Positions 53,362-54,166 of a stretch of 54,166 nucleotides of DNA are shown piece by piece; within the stretch, counting starts at the first letter, position 1, and each line of letters starts with the position of its first letter. Below the pieces are notes generated by a model. The model saw only the letters and a list, made by a program, of their open reading frames with translations, was not told where the DNA came from and ran no database searches. A program made the position numbers and the translations under genes. This DNA is from a bacterium (GTDB lineage: Bacteria; Zhuqueibacterota; QNDG01; JAGLOF01): contig JAFGRY010000001.1 of NCBI GenBank assembly GCA_016934955.1, positions 1 through 54,166 on the forward strand, given 5' to 3'.

Positions 53362-53616
53362 TTGTATACAGTGTACGCCCTCTATTCTCCGGATTACGAC
53401 AAAATGTACATCGGGTATACTGCCGATCTAGATGCTCGGTTCAGGTCACACAATGAACTGGCTGTTAAAGGTTATACAGTGAAGTATCGACCTTGGATAC
53501 TATTATACACTGAAACGTATCCAACAAAATCGGAAGCGATGAAAAGAGAAAAAGAGCTGAAAAGTCATAAAGGCCGGGATTTTATTCGAACTCTAATTAA
53601 AAGTTTTCGTACCTGA
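53362..53616 (+). CDS. Small GIY-YIG nuclease family protein
   Basis: The 84-residue protein is a single GIY-YIG domain of the YhbQ/URI-like type: VYALYSPDYDKMYIGYT supplies the two name motifs, the arginine follows in ARFRSHN, and the metal-binding glutamate lies in MKREKELKSHKGRDF. It starts with TTG six bases after a strong AGGAGG. The gene is visibly richer in A and T than the rest of the window and lies between two tRNA-fMet relics, both signs of transfer. Proteins of this kind can cut DNA; a mobility or repair role is possible but unproven. Confidence 0.88.
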   Translation: MYTVYALYSPDYDKMYIGYTADLDARFRSHNELAVKGYTVKYRPWILLYTETYPTKSEAMKREKELKSHKGRDFIRTLIKSFRT

Positions 53617-53776
53617 GGGGCGGCTGATAATTAGTTCGTTGGGCTCATATCCGGCAGCCGCCGGACGCAGGTTCAACCGCGTGGTGCCCGCGTGATGCGG
53701 GCACCTTTATAATGTCTTTTCAATACGCAGACAGAGGCGCAGTTTTTCGCGCCGATGTCAATCCTGCCCCCGCTAC
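53617..53776 (+). pseudogene. tRNA-fMet relic interrupted by the 81-bp hairpin insert
   Basis: From 53617, GGGGCGG...GTTCGTTGGGCTCATA aligns with the 5' half of the intact tRNA-fMet, including its anticodon loop. A small hairpin (TCCGGC-AGCC-GCCGGA) replaces the 3' anticodon stem and variable loop. CGCAGGTTCAA of the T arm follows; an 81-base insert then splits the T loop, and the T arm resumes as TCAATCCTGCCCCCGCTA. TCAA is present on both sides of the insert, as after a target-site duplication. It cannot give a functional tRNA. Confidence 0.75.
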
Positions 53777-53778
53777 TA
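53669..53778 (+). repeat. 110-bp repeat, copy B
   Basis: This is the second copy of the unit at 53198-53307. The insert 53677-53757 is again 81 bases between TCAA repeats. Its first hairpin is intact; the second has mismatches (ACAGAGGCGC against GCGCCGATGT), so copy A is better preserved. The left flank here is clearly the T arm of tRNA-fMet. Confidence 0.85.
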
Positions 53779-53790
53779 CCGAAAAAACAG

Positions 53791-53822
53791 AGGCTTAGAG
53801 ACAATAACTCTAAGCCTTTTTT
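53791..53822 (+). terminator. Terminator hairpin after tRNA relic B
   Basis: A perfect ten-base stem (AGGCTTAGAG with CTCTAAGCCT), a seven-base loop and six T follow the second tRNA relic. It is the third, distinct terminator in the array. Confidence 0.85.
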
Positions 53823-54166
53823 CGTTGGTTCTCACGTTTACCCAGCGCTATACCCAGCAGAAAAGGCGGTATCGAGGCATTTTTGTGATGGTATCCACAT
53901 CCATTCGCACCTCAACCAACATCAAATTTATCAGTGTGTTACTCAAAGTAACAAGTCAGTATTTTTTAATCCGATGCTTCGTTCTTGTGGTTTTTGGGGG
54001 ATAGGATCGGTCTTTTATGCAATTTATCCATTAGAACAGATCTAATCTATAAATTATCCTTGCATTCTTTTTTTTTTTGTTATATTGGCCTGAGAAGGGT
54101 GTTTATCAACCAATCTTAATCAATCCCACCTCTTTGTTCGGGAGAAGGGTGCAGGATGCATTCACA
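53823..54166. other. AT-rich tail without a recognisable gene
   Basis: No convincing gene is seen in these 344 bases. A 96-codon plus-strand frame crosses it but begins in the repeat and has no family resemblance or ribosome-binding site. There is a T12 run near 54069, and the ten-base direct repeat GAGAAGGGTG occurs at 54092-54101 and 54142-54151. The composition is poorer in G and C than the chromosome around the ribosomal genes. Confidence 0.5.
54060..54086 (+). promoter_or_regulatory. Weak candidate promoter at the window end
   Basis: TTGCAT (54060-54065) and TATATT (54081-54086) flank a T-rich 15-base spacer, shorter than optimal. It could serve a gene beyond the right edge. Confidence 0.3.

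Noticed and set aside
53241..53456. A 71-codon frame starting inside repeat A and overlapping the GIY-YIG gene
   Set aside because: It translates the hairpin insert and tRNA relic and then overlaps the GIY-YIG gene in another frame; no Shine-Dalgarno.
53810..53908. Minus-strand open stretch ending in a basic tail (LLGIALGKRENQRKKA), which recalls the end of a tyrosine integrase
   Set aside because: Only about 33 codons are open and no catalytic motif is present; the likeness is from impression only. It would matter if an integrase were found in the flank.
53755..54045. A 96-codon frame in the right tail
   Set aside because: It starts in the tRNA relic, crosses a terminator and shows no recognisable domain.

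Overview
The window reads like a chromosomal segment of an anaerobic or facultative bacterium with an outer membrane, most likely from the FCB superphylum or a related uncultured lineage (KSB1, Calditrichota, Marinimicrobia and Zixibacteria are the kind of group meant). The basis is TonB-dependent receptors, a DUF4369/TlpA-type lipoprotein, a C-terminal FlgD-like tail starting with a YPNPFN motif, a DPP-IV-type S9 peptidase, a class III ribonucleotide reductase and frequent GTG/TTG starts. The lineage is an inference from domain style, not from a database search.

Region 1 (1-15573, + strand) is a continuous translation superoperon: the tail of tuf, then the complete S10, spc and alpha gene sets from rpsJ to rplQ, including secY, adk, map, infA, a zinc-type rpsN and a 37-residue rpmJ, closed by a strong intrinsic terminator. 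The 15.4 kb hold no unrelated gene.

Region 2 (15665-26549, - strand) is a cobalamin-riboswitch transcription unit. The aptamer has a typical core and an intrinsic terminator just before the first gene. Then follow a TonB-dependent receptor (BtuB-like), a YncE-type beta-propeller surface protein that may be a BtuG analogue, an ECF transporter S component, a second plug-domain outer-membrane protein, and nrdD and nrdG, the B12-independent anaerobic ribonucleotide reductase and its activase. An OLD-type ATPase that stops where a TOPRIM domain would begin lies last. The layout suggests that low B12 raises both B12 uptake and a B12-independent route to deoxynucleotides.

Region 3 (26665-43254) is mixed. 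It holds a LolA/DUF4412-like exported protein, a membrane-tethered receiver domain with a near-consensus promoter, a PAC2-family protein, an exported beta-propeller, two exported peptidases (S9 and M28), RecQ, a URO-D-fold protein, a thioredoxin lipoprotein, an MFS transporter, a CPBP-family membrane protein, an SDR epimerase and a CCA-adding-type nucleotidyltransferase.

Region 4 (43278-50897, + strand) is an eight-gene MacAB-TolC-like efflux operon: Yip1-family protein, TolC, MacA-like adaptor, a stand-alone ATPase, an FtsX/MacB permease, a STAS protein, a pentapeptide-repeat protein and a second FtsX/MacB permease. Two perfect TTTCATGAAA palindromes lie upstream and a terminator lies downstream.

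Region 5 (50973-54166) starts with an isoprenoid pair (type 2 IPP isomerase and polyprenyl synthase). It then holds an initiator tRNA gene with its own promoter and terminator, followed by an unusual array: tRNA(fMet) relics, two copies of a 110-bp repeat containing an 81-bp twin-hairpin insert, and a small GIY-YIG nuclease gene. This tRNA-associated array is the best candidate here for an undescribed mobile system.
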